A stretch of DNA of 21,891 bases from Puniceicoccales bacterium (GTDB taxonomy: Bacteria > Verrucomicrobiota > Verrucomicrobiia > Opitutales > UBA953): contig JAITXH010000083.1 in assembly GCA_031284845.1 (NCBI GenBank), positions 1 to 21,891 on the forward strand, read 5' to 3'. The first letter of the stretch is position 1; every line of letters starts with the position of its first letter. The notes under the pieces are model-generated. The model was not told where the DNA came from and ran no database searches. It worked only from the letters and a program-made list of their open reading frames with translations. Below are positions 1 through 8,266 of the stretch, piece after piece. The translations under genes were made by a program, and so were the position numbers.

Positions 1-94
1 TGGTGAGCGGTTCGTTCTGGCGTTGCAGAAGTTCATCGAAGACTGCGCAGTGCGTTTGCAGGAACGAGGCGGCGTCTTGGAGTGAAACGAGCAT
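1..94 (-). CDS. Possible 5' end of an unidentified gene, cut by window edge
   Basis: On the minus strand an ATG at 94 opens a frame that runs off the left edge. Its 31 visible residues begin MLVSLQDAASFLQTHC. No Shine-Dalgarno sequence precedes it. The plus strand is equally plausible: a frame open from position 2 ends at a TGA at 83-85 with a sensible C-terminus (ending VRLQERGGVLE), and a 23-codon ORF follows at 93-164. The visible part is too short to identify a family or settle the strand. I list the minus-strand reading because it has an initiation codon, but the choice is close to even. Confidence 0.3.
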   Translation of the reverse strand, partial: MLVSLQDAASFLQTHCAVFDELLQRQNEPLT

Positions 95-413
95 GGCGGA
101 AAAGCGGGAAAAGAAGTTCGATGCAAAGTATGAAGCGCTTGAGCTATGGCGCAAGAATAACTAAGGTTACCGCAATGCCACTCAGCCCGTTCGCTCGGCC
201 TCCCGTTGATAGATAATTTTTAGTGCGTCGTCGGAGATGAGGGGGGAGGGGGGATTAAAAATGAAAAACGGCGGTGGAGCGGCGGGGACGCCGCTGCTCC
301 GGAGTCGCGCCCGGGCACGTATCTGATGATTTCCCTAGCCGGAGGCTTAGAAACAAATAAAGCACGAATCACAAGGGATTCGTGCTTTATTTGGCTTAAA
401 AGGCTGCGATGCC
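95..413. other. Intergenic region downstream of rplQ
   Basis: No convincing gene. It contains a G-rich stretch (about 241-254), a GC-rich imperfect hairpin around 276-300, and the strong terminator at 355-392. A minus-strand frame ending near 187 reads SDDALKIIYQREAERTG before a stop and looks protein-like. No ATG was found between it and the nearest upstream in-frame stop (near 335), so it may be debris of an older gene. Confidence 0.5.
355..392 (-). terminator. Intrinsic terminator after rplQ
   Basis: A perfect 16-bp inverted repeat (arms 355-370 and 377-392, loop of 6) lies 21 bases past the rplQ stop. Read on the minus strand, the second arm ends in GCTTTATTTGTTT, a T-rich tract typical of intrinsic termination. 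The A-rich start of the stem on the other strand means it could act in both directions. It closes the minus-strand ribosomal cluster. Confidence 0.85.
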
Positions 414-938
414 TTATTCGGCAGGCGGGGCAACCGGGGCTGCTTCGGCTGGAGCGGCTTCCACCGCAACAGGCGCTTCAGCGCTTTCGGTTGCTTTTCC
501 CTTTTTCGCTTTAGGAGCTTTTTTGGCAGGCTTTTTAGCCTTTTTATAACCCTCGTCCGCCGCGGCGACTAACTCGATGAGGGCGGTTTCGGCCCCATCG
601 CCTATACGGGCACCTAGTTTATAGATGCGGGTGTAGCCGCCTTTGCGGTTCAAGAATTCGGTGGCGCGTTCTGTGAAAAGTTTCTTCACGGCATCCACAT
701 CGCGCACACGCGCGATGGCGAGGCGTCGGAAGTGGACTTTGACCGCTTTGTCTTCGGTGAGAGCGGCTTTCTTTGCGTAAGTGATGATTTTTTCAGCGAA
801 GGGGCGCACCGCCTTTGCTTTTGTGAGCGTGGTTTGGATGCGACCATGGGTAAAGAGCGCGGTGGCCAACGAGGCCACAACGGCCTCGCGGTGTTCGCGT
901 TTCAATCCTAACTGGTGACTGTGCTTTCTGTGACGCAT
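414..938 (-). CDS. rplQ: 50S ribosomal protein L17 with extended C-terminal tail
   Basis: L17 lines the region near the exit tunnel of the large subunit. The start MRHRKHSHQLGLKREHREA is the family signature, followed by the conserved LATALFTHGRIQTTLTKAKAVRP block. The protein has 174 residues, while bacterial L17 is usually about 115-130. The excess is a C-terminal tail from about residue 130, first Lys/Ala-rich (KKAKKPAKKAPKAKKG) and then Ala/Pro/Glu-rich. It is the last gene of the cluster, 48 bases after rpoA and followed by a strong terminator, matching the classical rpoA-rplQ end of the alpha operon. Confidence 0.97.
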   Translation of the reverse strand: MRHRKHSHQLGLKREHREAVVASLATALFTHGRIQTTLTKAKAVRPFAEKIITYAKKAALTEDKAVKVHFRRLAIARVRDVDAVKKLFTERATEFLNRKGGYTRIYKLGARIGDGAETALIELVAAADEGYKKAKKPAKKAPKAKKGKATESAEAPVAVEAAPAEAAPVAPPAE

Positions 939-986
939 GGATAAAATGATTTACTGGTTGATTTGCTTGGTTGCCCTGATGGTGAT

Positions 987-1985
987 TTAGCGGGCTTTGT
1001 CGAGGAGACGCTCGTCGAGCTTCATGCCGAGCGAGAGGCCGAGTTGTTCGAGTTTGGCTTTGATTTCGTTCAGGGACTTTTTGCCGAAGTTGCGATACTT
1101 CAACATTTCCTGTTCCGATTTCATCGCGAGTTCGCCAACGGAGGTGATGTTTGCGTTGTTGAGGCAGTTTGCCGCACGCACGGAGAGTTCGATTTCGTTG
1201 ACCGACATGTTGAGAAGTTTGCGCAGGCGGTTCTGCTCTTCGCTGACTTCTTTGCCTTCGGATTCGAACTCGATATCATGCGAGGAGGCATCGTTGAAGA
1301 TGTCGAGGTGGTGGCGCAGGATGGCACCGGCTTCCTTCAATGCATCGTCGGGCGTGATGCGTCCGTCCGTCCAGATTTCCAGAATGAGTTTATCATAATC
1401 TGTCATCTGTCCGACGCGGGTGTTTTCGACGGCATATTTCACAAGACGCACCGGGCTGAAAAGCGAATCCACGGGGATGATCCCGATGGCTTGGTCTTCA
1501 TTTTTATTTTCCTCGGCGGGACTCCAGCTGCGGCCTACTTTGACATCAATCTCGGCGAAGAACCTGTGTTTGCGATCGAGGGTGCAAATGGGTTGTTCGG
1601 GATTGATGATGTCGAGGTCGGAAACGAGTTGGATATCTTGTGCTGTGACAAGGCCTTCGCGGTCAACATCAATAAGGACTTTGAAGTTATCGCGCTTTTT
1701 GGCTTTGAAGAGAATTTTCTTCAGATTGAGGACGATATCAGTGACATCTTCGACAACCCCTTCGATGAACTGAAACTCGTGCTGGACTCCATCTATTTTG
1801 ATGCCGCTGATGGCGGCGCCTTCGATAGAACTGAGAAGCACGCGGCGCAGTGAGTTGCCGATGGTGTGCCCGTAGCCGGTTTCAAATGGTTCAGCGACAA
1901 ATTTAGCGTAGGTCGTGCCGTTTGAGGCTGTTTCGTCCTTTTTCAGGCTTTTCGGTAATTCAAATTTACCAAGACGTTTGGGCAT
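987..1985 (-). CDS. rpoA: DNA-directed RNA polymerase subunit alpha
   Basis: The alpha subunit dimer is the scaffold on which beta and beta' assemble. At 332 residues it has normal length. The N-terminal assembly domain (about 1-235) contains the typical GYGHTIGNSLRRVLLSS motif near residue 38. The C-terminal domain (about 250-320) has the helix-hairpin-helix region with SVRAANCLNNANITSVGEL and YRNFGKKSLNEI, which contacts UP elements and activators. An AGGGAG Shine-Dalgarno-like sequence sits about 9 bases before the ATG, one of the few in this window. It lies between rpsD and rplQ, as in the alpha operon. Confidence 0.98.
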   Translation of the reverse strand: MPKRLGKFELPKSLKKDETASNGTTYAKFVAEPFETGYGHTIGNSLRRVLLSSIEGAAISGIKIDGVQHEFQFIEGVVEDVTDIVLNLKKILFKAKKRDNFKVLIDVDREGLVTAQDIQLVSDLDIINPEQPICTLDRKHRFFAEIDVKVGRSWSPAEENKNEDQAIGIIPVDSLFSPVRLVKYAVENTRVGQMTDYDKLILEIWTDGRITPDDALKEAGAILRHHLDIFNDASSHDIEFESEGKEVSEEQNRLRKLLNMSVNEIELSVRAANCLNNANITSVGELAMKSEQEMLKYRNFGKKSLNEIKAKLEQLGLSLGMKLDERLLDKAR

Positions 1986-2031
1986 GTTATATACTCCCTT
2001 TTAGGTTTTGCTTCAATGAGTTGTGTGTGGC

Positions 2032-2640
2032 TTAACGGCTGTAGAACTCGACGATAAGCTGGATGTTAATGTCCGAAGGCAATTCTTCGGCGGCGGGCAG
2101 GCGGTTGACGACGCCTTTGAGGGTGTCGTTTGCCATGGCGAGCCAAGCAGGCACGGCGCGGTATTGGTTTTCTTCTGTGCCGCGTGTGGCAAGCTGTTTG
2201 GAGGAGGTGCGAGGGCGCACGGAAACTTCGTCTCCGGGTGTTACGGTGTAACTGGGAATGTCCACTTTATGTCCGTTGATGGCGATGTGCCCGTGGCAGA
2301 CGAACTGGCGGGCGGCCTGCCGTGTGCGGGCGATGCCAAGGAGATAGACTATGTTGTCGAGGCGGGTGTGGAGGAGGCGGAGAAAATTTTCGCCTGTGAC
2401 GCCGCCTTGGCGCTTGGCCCTGGCAAAAGTGAGGCGGAACTGTTTTTCGTTGAGGCCATACATGAGGCGCAGTTTCTGCTTCTCATTCAGCCCGGTGCCG
2501 TATTCGGACACTTTGCGGCGCTTGGTCGGGCCGTGGATGCCGGGCGGGTAGGGCTTATGTTCCTCCGCTTTGCTGGCGGTGAATATGTTTTGGCCGAAAC
2601 GGCGGTTGATTTTGCTGGTGGGTCCTGTGTAGCGGGACAT
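2032..2640 (-). CDS. rpsD: 30S ribosomal protein S4
   Basis: S4 is a primary 16S rRNA binder that starts assembly of the 30S body. At 202 residues it has family length, with MSRYTGPTSKINRRFGQNIF at the N-terminus and the S4 RNA-binding fold around 92-155 (LHTRLDNIVYLLGIARTRQAARQFVCHGHI). The N-terminal zinc-finger cysteines of the C+ form are absent, so this is a C- type S4. It follows rpsK after a 112-base gap carrying two hairpins, and precedes rpoA by 46 bases. S4 regulates the alpha operon in E. coli; whether it does here is unknown. Confidence 0.97.
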   Translation of the reverse strand: MSRYTGPTSKINRRFGQNIFTASKAEEHKPYPPGIHGPTKRRKVSEYGTGLNEKQKLRLMYGLNEKQFRLTFARAKRQGGVTGENFLRLLHTRLDNIVYLLGIARTRQAARQFVCHGHIAINGHKVDIPSYTVTPGDEVSVRPRTSSKQLATRGTEENQYRAVPAWLAMANDTLKGVVNRLPAAEELPSDINIQLIVEFYSR

Positions 2641-2674
2641 GTGTTTTTTATTTGGATGGTGGCTATTGAGTCTG

Positions 2675-2745
2675 CCGCCCGGATTGCCATCACCGGACGG
2701 GAAAGTTGTTACGGTTTTCAGCGCACCGCATTTTCAGGGGTGCGC
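2675..2745 (-). promoter_or_regulatory. Two tandem hairpins between rpsK and rpsD
   Basis: In transcription order the first hairpin has 7-bp arms 2739-2745 and 2721-2727 (GCGCACC/GGTGCGC). The second pairs 2693-2700 with 2675-2682, a 7-bp stem with one internal mismatch. Both lie in the rpsK-rpsD gap, and the second ends 35 bases before the rpsD ATG. Neither is followed by a clear T tract, so they look less like terminators than like a leader structure or an RNA-processing site. Function is inferred only from position. Confidence 0.4.
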
Positions 2746-2752
2746 CGATTTA

Positions 2753-3322
2753 TTACACGCGGCGGCGTTTGGGGGGGCGGCACCCGTTGTGGGGGATGGG
2801 CGTGGCGTCCACGATACCGCTGACGGTCAGTCCGAGGTTTTGCAGGGCGCGGATAGCGCTGTCCCGACCCATGCCGGGGCCTTTGACTTTGACAAACACT
2901 TCTTTGAGTCCGTGCGACATTGCGACGCGTCCGGCATCTTGACAGACGACTTGAGCGGCGTAGGCGGTGGACTTACGCGAACCGCGGAAGTTGTTTTTCC
3001 CGGCGGTGGCCCAAGAGATGACGTTGCCGCTTTGGTCGGTGAATGTGACCTTGGTGTTGTTGAAGGTGGCGAGTATATGGCAAACGCCGTTGGTGATGTT
3101 TTTCGATCCTTTGGCTTTGCGGATTTTCACTTCCTCAAGACCTTCGGAGAGGAGGTCTTTGGCGGTGATTTCCTTTTTCTCGGGAACGGCTTCGGGGGCG
3201 GCTTCGGTCTTGGGCTGCGCAGCGGCTTTTTCTTTTTTAGGCGCTGCCTGTTCGGCGGCGGCGGGCGCGGGTGCTGCTTCAGCGGCGGGCGCGGTGGTGA
3301 GATCCTTCTCGTCTTGGCTCAT
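2753..3322 (-). CDS. rpsK: 30S ribosomal protein S11 with long N-terminal extension
   Basis: S11 forms part of the platform near the decoding site and anti-Shine-Dalgarno region. The core from about residue 65 is canonical: [40 protein letters not shown] and the C-terminal [13 protein letters not shown]. The protein has 189 residues against about 129 for the family. The first 60 or so are low complexity, rich in Ala, Pro, Glu and Lys, and acidic at the start ([10 protein letters not shown]). No good internal ATG exists at the core boundary, so the extension is probably translated. The rpsM start lies upstream, with 24 bases between the genes. Confidence 0.95.
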   Translation of the reverse strand: MSQDEKDLTTAPAAEAAPAPAAAEQAAPKKEKAAAQPKTEAAPEAVPEKKEITAKDLLSEGLEEVKIRKAKGSKNITNGVCHILATFNNTKVTFTDQSGNVISWATAGKNNFRGSRKSTAYAAQVVCQDAGRVAMSHGLKEVFVKVKGPGMGRDSAIRALQNLGLTVSGIVDATPIPHNGCRPPKRRRV

Positions 3323-3346
3323 GTGTTGGAAAGAGGTTGTTGGCTG

Positions 3347-3724
3347 TTATGCGGCTTTTTTCATGGCGCCGATTGTCTTGCGCGCACCTTTGCGGGTGCG
3401 GGCGTTCGTGCGGGTGCGTTGACCGCGCACGGGCAGACCGCGGAAGTGGCGCAATCCGCGATAACATTTGATGGCCTGAAAGCGCTTCAGGTTTTGGCCG
3501 ATTTCCCGGCGCAAATCACCTTCGCACTTATAGCCGCGTTCGACTATATAGGCGACGATTTTGTTGAGTTGCTCTTCGGAAAGATCTTGAGCGCGCAAGG
3601 CGGGATCAATCCCGAGCGCGGCCACGATTTCAGTGGCGCGTGCGGGGCCAATGCCGTAGATGTAGCGCAGAGAATACTCAACGCGTTTGTTGTTTGGAAT
3701 GTCGACACCGAGGAGGCGAGGCAT
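3347..3724 (-). CDS. rpsM: 30S ribosomal protein S13
   Basis: S13 sits in the 30S head and contacts the P-site tRNA and the large subunit. At 125 residues it has normal length. It starts MPRLLGVDIPNNKRVEYSLR, continues with YIYGIGPARATEI, and ends with the basic RGLPVRGQRTRTNARTRKG region. It is followed by rpsK and preceded by map after a 266-base gap. The usual upstream partners infA and rpmJ are not in that gap. Confidence 0.97.
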   Translation of the reverse strand: MPRLLGVDIPNNKRVEYSLRYIYGIGPARATEIVAALGIDPALRAQDLSEEQLNKIVAYIVERGYKCEGDLRREIGQNLKRFQAIKCYRGLRHFRGLPVRGQRTRTNARTRKGARKTIGAMKKAA

Positions 3725-3990
3725 AATTTGTGCTTTTTGTGGACTGTGTTTGTTGAGAAAAGGACGGGAAAATGAAGATATTTCCTGCCGTTGTGAAGTA
3801 AAAAATGATTTTTTTTGAATCTACTCCGTAACTTCAATGAAGAACGGGAGATAATCGCTTAAGATTTTGGTGTGCATGTTAGTTGCAGATTGTCTCTTGA
3901 TGCCTTGTTCTGCGTGCTGCAGGCTTTGGCTGCGGCGGGAGGCTGAAGGAACGGCAAAACCGGAGTGGATTCTCATGCGATTTGCTGGGC
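3725..3990. other. Gap between map and rpsM, no infA or rpmJ
   Basis: This 266-base interval would normally hold infA and/or rpmJ in bacterial alpha operons. I looked on the minus strand for the Cys-rich L36 signature and found none. The only frame of note is a 51-codon minus-strand ORF (3976 down to 3821) with no recognisable features. A run of T on the plus strand at about 3810-3816 makes the middle AT-rich. No convincing promoter could be fixed by eye. Confidence 0.5.
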
Positions 3991-4752
3991 TTAAGCGGCC
4001 CTTGTCAGGATCTCCGGTTCTCCGTCTGTGATGAGGACGGTGTGTTCATAATGAGCGGAGGGGGAGCCGTCTTTGGTAACGGCGGTCCAGCCGTCTTGGG
4101 TGACGATCACGGCGGGTTTCCCCAGGTTGATCATCGGCTCGATGGCGAGCGTCATGCCGGGGCGCAGGAGTGCGCCGGTGCCGGGGCGGCCCAAGTTGGG
4201 CACTTGCGGCTCTTCATGCATACCGCGTCCGACGCCGTGGCCGACGAATTGCTCGACGATGCCGTAGTTGGCGAAGCGGACGTGGCGCTCGATGGCGTGT
4301 GAGATGTCGTGGACGCGGTTGCCCGGGCGGGCCTGGGCGATGCCGACGTGGAGTGCTTCTTCTGTGGTCTTGCACAGGGCGCGAACATCAGCGGCGACAG
4401 GCTCTACAAGGACGGTGCGGGCGTTGTCGCCTACAAATCCTTTGGCGCGCACGACGACATCGAGTGAGACGATATCTCCGGTGTGGATGATGCGCTTGCC
4501 GGGAATGCCGTGGACGACTTCTTCGTTTACCGAGATACACGTGTAAGCGGGATAGCGGTGGCGTCCGTGTTTGTAGTTGAGGCTTGCGCTCTCGACTCCG
4601 TGTGCGGCCATGATATTACGGGCGGCTTCATCAAGCTCCTGGGTGGTTACGCCAGGGCGGACGAGAAGCGTCAGCTCATCTAAAACGGCGGCGGCAGCCC
4701 GGCATACTTGGCGCATGAGGGTGATTTCCGCAGCGGTCTTGATTGGGATCAT
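3991..4752 (-). CDS. map: Methionine aminopeptidase, type I
   Basis: This cytosolic metalloprotease removes the initiator Met from nascent proteins. At 253 residues it is a typical short type I enzyme without the type II insertion or an N-terminal SH3/zinc extension. All five metal ligands are visible: Asp98 (SLD), Asp109 (VGDNAR), His172 (GHGVGRGMHE), Glu205 (AIEPMI) and Glu236 (HYEHTVLIT). The substrate-binding His81 in EEVVHGIPG is also present. It lies between secY and rpsM, as in many bacteria, but without adk before it. Confidence 0.97.
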   Translation of the reverse strand: MIPIKTAAEITLMRQVCRAAAAVLDELTLLVRPGVTTQELDEAARNIMAAHGVESASLNYKHGRHRYPAYTCISVNEEVVHGIPGKRIIHTGDIVSLDVVVRAKGFVGDNARTVLVEPVAADVRALCKTTEEALHVGIAQARPGNRVHDISHAIERHVRFANYGIVEQFVGHGVGRGMHEEPQVPNLGRPGTGALLRPGMTLAIEPMINLGKPAVIVTQDGWTAVTKDGSPSAHYEHTVLITDGEPEILTRAA

Positions 4753-4967
4753 GAGACAATGGGCGATGTGAAAGAACGATGGCTGTCCGGGATGGCTTTA
4801 TCCTACAAATTTTCCTGAAATCCGCGCCCGGCTTTGACTGATCTTTTGGCGGTTTGCCATCTGTGGCTTCCGTTCCGGGCACAGCGAGGTGCGCGGCGGG
4901 AATCTCCAAATGGCATCCAACTCAAAATCACAGGCAAATCTTTTGCGTTTTTCATGAAATGTGCGGG

Positions 4968-6500
4968 TTATTGGACAGTTGAATTAAGAAAATTACTCAC
5001 GGCTGCGGCTGCGCCGAGTATGAGGATGGCGATACAAATGAACCCGAGGCGTCCGAGTCCCTTTTTCTCGCCGTAGTCGGCGACCTTGCGCGAGGGCGTG
5101 GGGATGTTGAGTCCTCCGATGCGGCCTTTTTTCAAGAAGCCTTCGTAGTGGCGCTGGAGAAGGATGGCTTCGATTTGCGCCATTGTATCGAGCGAGACGC
5201 CCACGGCAATCAACCCACCAGTGCCGCCCATGAGGTAGGCGAGGCGTTGGGGGAAATTCAATTGTATGGCGAGGAGGTCCGGCAGGAGGGCGATGGCGAC
5301 GAGGAAAATCGAGCCGGCGAGTGTGAGGCGGTCCATCACGAAGGCGAGGAACTTCGCCGTGGAATCGCCCGGACGGATGCCAGGGATGTAGCCACTGTTC
5401 TTTTTGAGTTCGTCGGCGATCTGAATAGGTTTGAACATCAGGGCGACCCAGAAATAGCTGAACGCAAAGATGAGTGCGGCTTCAACGAGGTAATACCACC
5501 ATGCGCCGCCGCGTTGGAACTGTTCCGCTACTCCGACCAAAAAGTTGAGCGACGGAGTCAAGCCGGCTGCCCACCTGAACATCATGGACGGGAAGCTCAA
5601 TATGGCGCTGGCAAAAATGACGGGCATGACGCCTGCAAAATTGATTTTCAAAGGGAGATAGGATGCTTGTCCGCCAAACATCTTACGTCCTACGAGGCGC
5701 TTGGCGTATTGCACCGGGATCTTCCGGATGGTCTGCGCCACGGCTGTCATGGCTGCATAGACGATGATGCCCATCGCGAGTATGCCCAGCAGGTGCTCGA
5801 CGGTGTATTGTTGGGCGGTGCTGCCGATTTGTTTTTGTCCGAACGCGCCCCAAAATTGTTTTGTGGCTCCGGGCAAGTCGGCAAGGATACCGACCGTGAT
5901 GAGAATGGATGTGCCGTTGCCGACACCGCGCTGCGTGATCTGTTCACCGAGCCACGTCATGATGAGCGCCCCGGCAGTGAGAATGACCACTGACATGGCG
6001 ATAAAGAGCGGCTTGTTAATAACCAGCAACTCTATGCTCGGCCCCGATGAAAGGCCGAGAACCATGCTCACTGACTGCGGATTGCTCAACGCGCCGGCGA
6101 GCATGAAGCTCTGCACGATGGCAATCAGTATCGTCAAATAGCGGGAATACTGGGCAATCTTCTGACGCCCGACATCGCCTTCCTGCTGGAGTCGTGAAAT
6201 GGATGGCACGACTGCTCCCATGAGCTGCATGATGATGCTCGCGCTGATGTAGGGCATGATGCCGAGGGCAAAAATGGCACCCTTGAGGAGCGCACCTCCG
6301 GTGAAGAGGTTATACATCGCCATGACTCCCGCGGTGCTGGAGTCCATGCGTTCTTGAAGCATCTTCTCCAACACTGCCGGATCAATGCCCGGCAGGGGAA
6401 TGCAAGCGCCCATGCGAGCCACAAACAGCAGCCCGAGGGCGACCAGCAGACGCTGGCGCAGTTCCGGGATTTTCCAACAATTGGCAAAGGCCTTGAACAT
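4968..6500 (-). CDS. secY: Protein translocase subunit SecY
   Basis: SecY is the membrane channel of the SecYEG translocon. The sequence shows about ten hydrophobic segments. It starts with FKAFANCWKIPELRQRLLV, has FALGIMPYISASIIMQLM around residues 77-94 in the TM2 region, and RGVGNGTSILI around 181-191. At 510 residues it is clearly longer than E. coli SecY (443). Part of the excess appears to be a loop around 205-235 (KQFWGAFGQKQIGS region), and the C-terminal half is also roomy. It follows rplO by 54 bases, the classical spc-operon position. The 215-base gap to map carries no adk. Confidence 0.97.
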   Translation of the reverse strand: MFKAFANCWKIPELRQRLLVALGLLFVARMGACIPLPGIDPAVLEKMLQERMDSSTAGVMAMYNLFTGGALLKGAIFALGIMPYISASIIMQLMGAVVPSISRLQQEGDVGRQKIAQYSRYLTILIAIVQSFMLAGALSNPQSVSMVLGLSSGPSIELLVINKPLFIAMSVVILTAGALIMTWLGEQITQRGVGNGTSILITVGILADLPGATKQFWGAFGQKQIGSTAQQYTVEHLLGILAMGIIVYAAMTAVAQTIRKIPVQYAKRLVGRKMFGGQASYLPLKINFAGVMPVIFASAILSFPSMMFRWAAGLTPSLNFLVGVAEQFQRGGAWWYYLVEAALIFAFSYFWVALMFKPIQIADELKKNSGYIPGIRPGDSTAKFLAFVMDRLTLAGSIFLVAIALLPDLLAIQLNFPQRLAYLMGGTGGLIAVGVSLDTMAQIEAILLQRHYEGFLKKGRIGGLNIPTPSRKVADYGEKKGLGRLGFICIAILILGAAAAVSNFLNSTVQ

Positions 6501-6554
6501 GAGAAATGGAAGTAAGAACTAAAAACTATGTGCGTGCGAGATGCTGCAATGCTC

Positions 6555-7037
6555 TCAGTTCTTGGCTTCCGGCGCGGGAGTCTCGGGTTGTTGTTCGAGT
6601 TTCAATTCTACGGCTTTCCCTCCGGCAGCTTCGATCTTAGCTTTGGCCGAGGCGGAAAATTTGTTTGCTGAGACAGTGACTGCCCGGGTTATTTCCCCGA
6701 CGCCGAGCACTTTTACCAAGGTGGCGTTTTTGCGAAGCAGGCCGGCCTTTACGAGAACATCGCGATCCACTGTGTCTGCGGTGACTTTTGCGATGGTGCT
6801 CAAGTTCACAACGGCGAAATCAACGCGATTGATGTTGTTGAAGCCGCGGTGCGGGAGTTTACGGTAAAGGGGCATCTGCCCGCCTTCAAAACCGGGACGG
6901 ACGCCGCCACCTGAGCGGGCTTTCATGCCCTTGTGTCCGCGACCGGACGTCTTGCCGTGTCCGCTGCCGCGTCCGCAACCGAGGCGTTTATGGCGATGTG
7001 TGGAACCGGTGATTTTGGGCAAAGTGTGAAGTTTCAT
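6555..7037 (-). CDS. rplO: 50S ribosomal protein L15
   Basis: L15 is a late-assembly large-subunit protein. The N-terminus has the typical Gly/Arg/Lys-rich extended segment (KRLGCGRGSGHGKTSGRGHK) followed by RPGFEGGQMPLYRKLPHRGF. At 160 residues it is slightly long, ending in a short Pro/Glu tail (EQQPETPAPEAKN). It is followed by secY. The 123-base gap to rpsE is too short for rpmD (L30), which usually lies there. Confidence 0.96.
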   Translation of the reverse strand: MKLHTLPKITGSTHRHKRLGCGRGSGHGKTSGRGHKGMKARSGGGVRPGFEGGQMPLYRKLPHRGFNNINRVDFAVVNLSTIAKVTADTVDRDVLVKAGLLRKNATLVKVLGVGEITRAVTVSANKFSASAKAKIEAAGGKAVELKLEQQPETPAPEAKN

Positions 7038-7160
7038 GAAAAGACGAAATGTTAGTGTTTTTTAATTAAAAGTTTTTTTGAATGGAGGGTTGGATTTCAA
7101 ACCGGAAACCGGCGGCGTGCGCAGGCTTCCATGTTTTCGATTTGCCCCTCCCTGACTTTA

Positions 7161-7841
7161 TCAGGCACGGGTGGCTTTGATTTGTTCGAGCGTGCGCAGT
7201 TTGTGAAGTCCGGCGAGCGTGGCTTTGACGACGGCCTGAGGATTGTTTGAGCCGAGGGATTTCGAGAGCACATCTTTCACTCCGACGACTTCGAGGACGG
7301 CGCGGACGCCGCCGCCGGCGATGACGCCGGTGCCGGGTGCAGCCGGGCGCAAGAGCACGCGTCCGCCATCGGACTCGCCATAGACATCGTGCGGGATGGT
7401 GTTCGCGCGCAGATTCACGGGCTTGAGTGCGCGGTGGGCGCGGTCAGTGCCTTTGCGGATGGCGTCGGGCACTTCTTTTGCTTTGCCGTAGCCGATGCCC
7501 ACATTGCCTTTGCCGTCTCCGGAGACGACGAGTGCGGCGAAGCTGAAACGGCGTCCGCCCTTTACCACTTTGGCGCAGCGGTTGATGTGGACGACCTTGT
7601 CAATGTATTCGGCACCTTGCACGTCGGCTTGCGGGCCGTCTCGGCGGTCGCGGCGTCCGCGTCCGCCTCCATTGCGTCCGCGATCTCCGCCGTTGCGCGG
7701 GCCGCGGTCATTGCGTCCGCGGCGTCCTTCGCGTCCGTTGGATTCGGGTGCTGCGGGTGCTGCTTCTGCGGTGGCTGTTGCTGCGGGGGCAGGGGCTGCT
7801 TCCACGGGCTTTTCGGAGTTGGTTTCCTGTTCGTTGGACAT
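7161..7841 (-). CDS. rpsE: 30S ribosomal protein S5 with long RG-rich N-terminal extension
   Basis: S5 is involved in translational fidelity and in mRNA unwinding at the entry channel. The core starts at about residue 78 ([20 protein letters not shown]) and contains the family motif [18 protein letters not shown] and the C-terminal [16 protein letters not shown]. At 226 residues it exceeds the usual 165 or so by an N-terminal extension. The extension has two parts: residues 1-35 are acidic and Ala/Pro-rich, and residues 36-70 are a dense Arg/Gly/Asp tract resembling an RGG box. The coding strand there is a quasi-repeat. The rplR stop lies 18 bases upstream. Confidence 0.96.
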   Translation of the reverse strand: MSNEQETNSEKPVEAAPAPAATATAEAAPAAPESNGREGRRGRNDRGPRNGGDRGRNGGGRGRRDRRDGPQADVQGAEYIDKVVHINRCAKVVKGGRRFSFAALVVSGDGKGNVGIGYGKAKEVPDAIRKGTDRAHRALKPVNLRANTIPHDVYGESDGGRVLLRPAAPGTGVIAGGGVRAVLEVVGVKDVLSKSLGSNNPQAVVKATLAGLHKLRTLEQIKATRA

Positions 7842-7859
7842 CTTTTAAAAGTGTTATAT

Positions 7860-8225
7860 TTAGAATTGCACTCCGGCTTCGCGGACGGCGTCGGCAAACG
7901 CTTTGACGGTGCCGTGATATTGCCTGTCGCCACGGTCGAAGACGATGGAGTTGATACCGGCAGCTTTGATTTTTTCGCCGACGATTTTGCCAAAAGACTG
8001 GGCACCCGTGGTATTGGCCTTGAGCTTGAGGTCGCGTATGACCTTTTCGGTCGTGGCGCTGGCCACGAGCGTGCGCCCGACCGTGTCGTCTATCGCCTGA
8101 GCGTAGATGTGCAGGTTGGTGAACTTGACGTTGAGGCGTGGGCGCTCGACGGTGCCTGTCACTTTCTTGCGGAGGCGCCAGTGGCGTTTCTGGGCGAGTT
8201 CTTGTTTTTTGAGAATCTTGTTCAT
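7860..8225 (-). CDS. rplR: 50S ribosomal protein L18
   Basis: L18 binds 5S rRNA with L5 and L25. At 121 residues it has normal length. Visible motifs are the basic N-terminus (RHWRLRKKVTGTVERPRLNV), TNLHIYAQAIDD and the C-terminal FDRGDRQYHGTVKAFADAVREAGVQF. It lies between rplF (41-base gap) and rpsE (18-base gap), as in nearly all bacterial spc operons. Confidence 0.97.
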   Translation of the reverse strand: MNKILKKQELAQKRHWRLRKKVTGTVERPRLNVKFTNLHIYAQAIDDTVGRTLVASATTEKVIRDLKLKANTTGAQSFGKIVGEKIKAAGINSIVFDRGDRQYHGTVKAFADAVREAGVQF

Positions 8226-8266
8226 GATAATGTGTGCGCGTTGCGTGTTGTCGGATTGGCGCGCTG

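Noticed and set aside
241..254. G-quadruplex candidate
   Set aside because: There are only two uninterrupted G runs close together; four separate tracts with loops are not evident.
963..1853. Long plus-strand open frame opposite rpoA
   Set aside because: It is the antisense shadow of a certain rpoA; it shows no family motif and its composition mirrors the real gene.
2639..3775. 378-codon plus-strand frame opposite rpsK and rpsM
   Set aside because: It spans two certain ribosomal genes on the other strand and its Gly/Phe-rich translation is an artefact of antisense Ala/Pro/Lys codons.
3821..3976. 51-codon minus-strand ORF between map and rpsM as a candidate rpmJ or infA
   Set aside because: It has no L36 cysteine signature and no IF1 motif; nothing supports it beyond an open frame.
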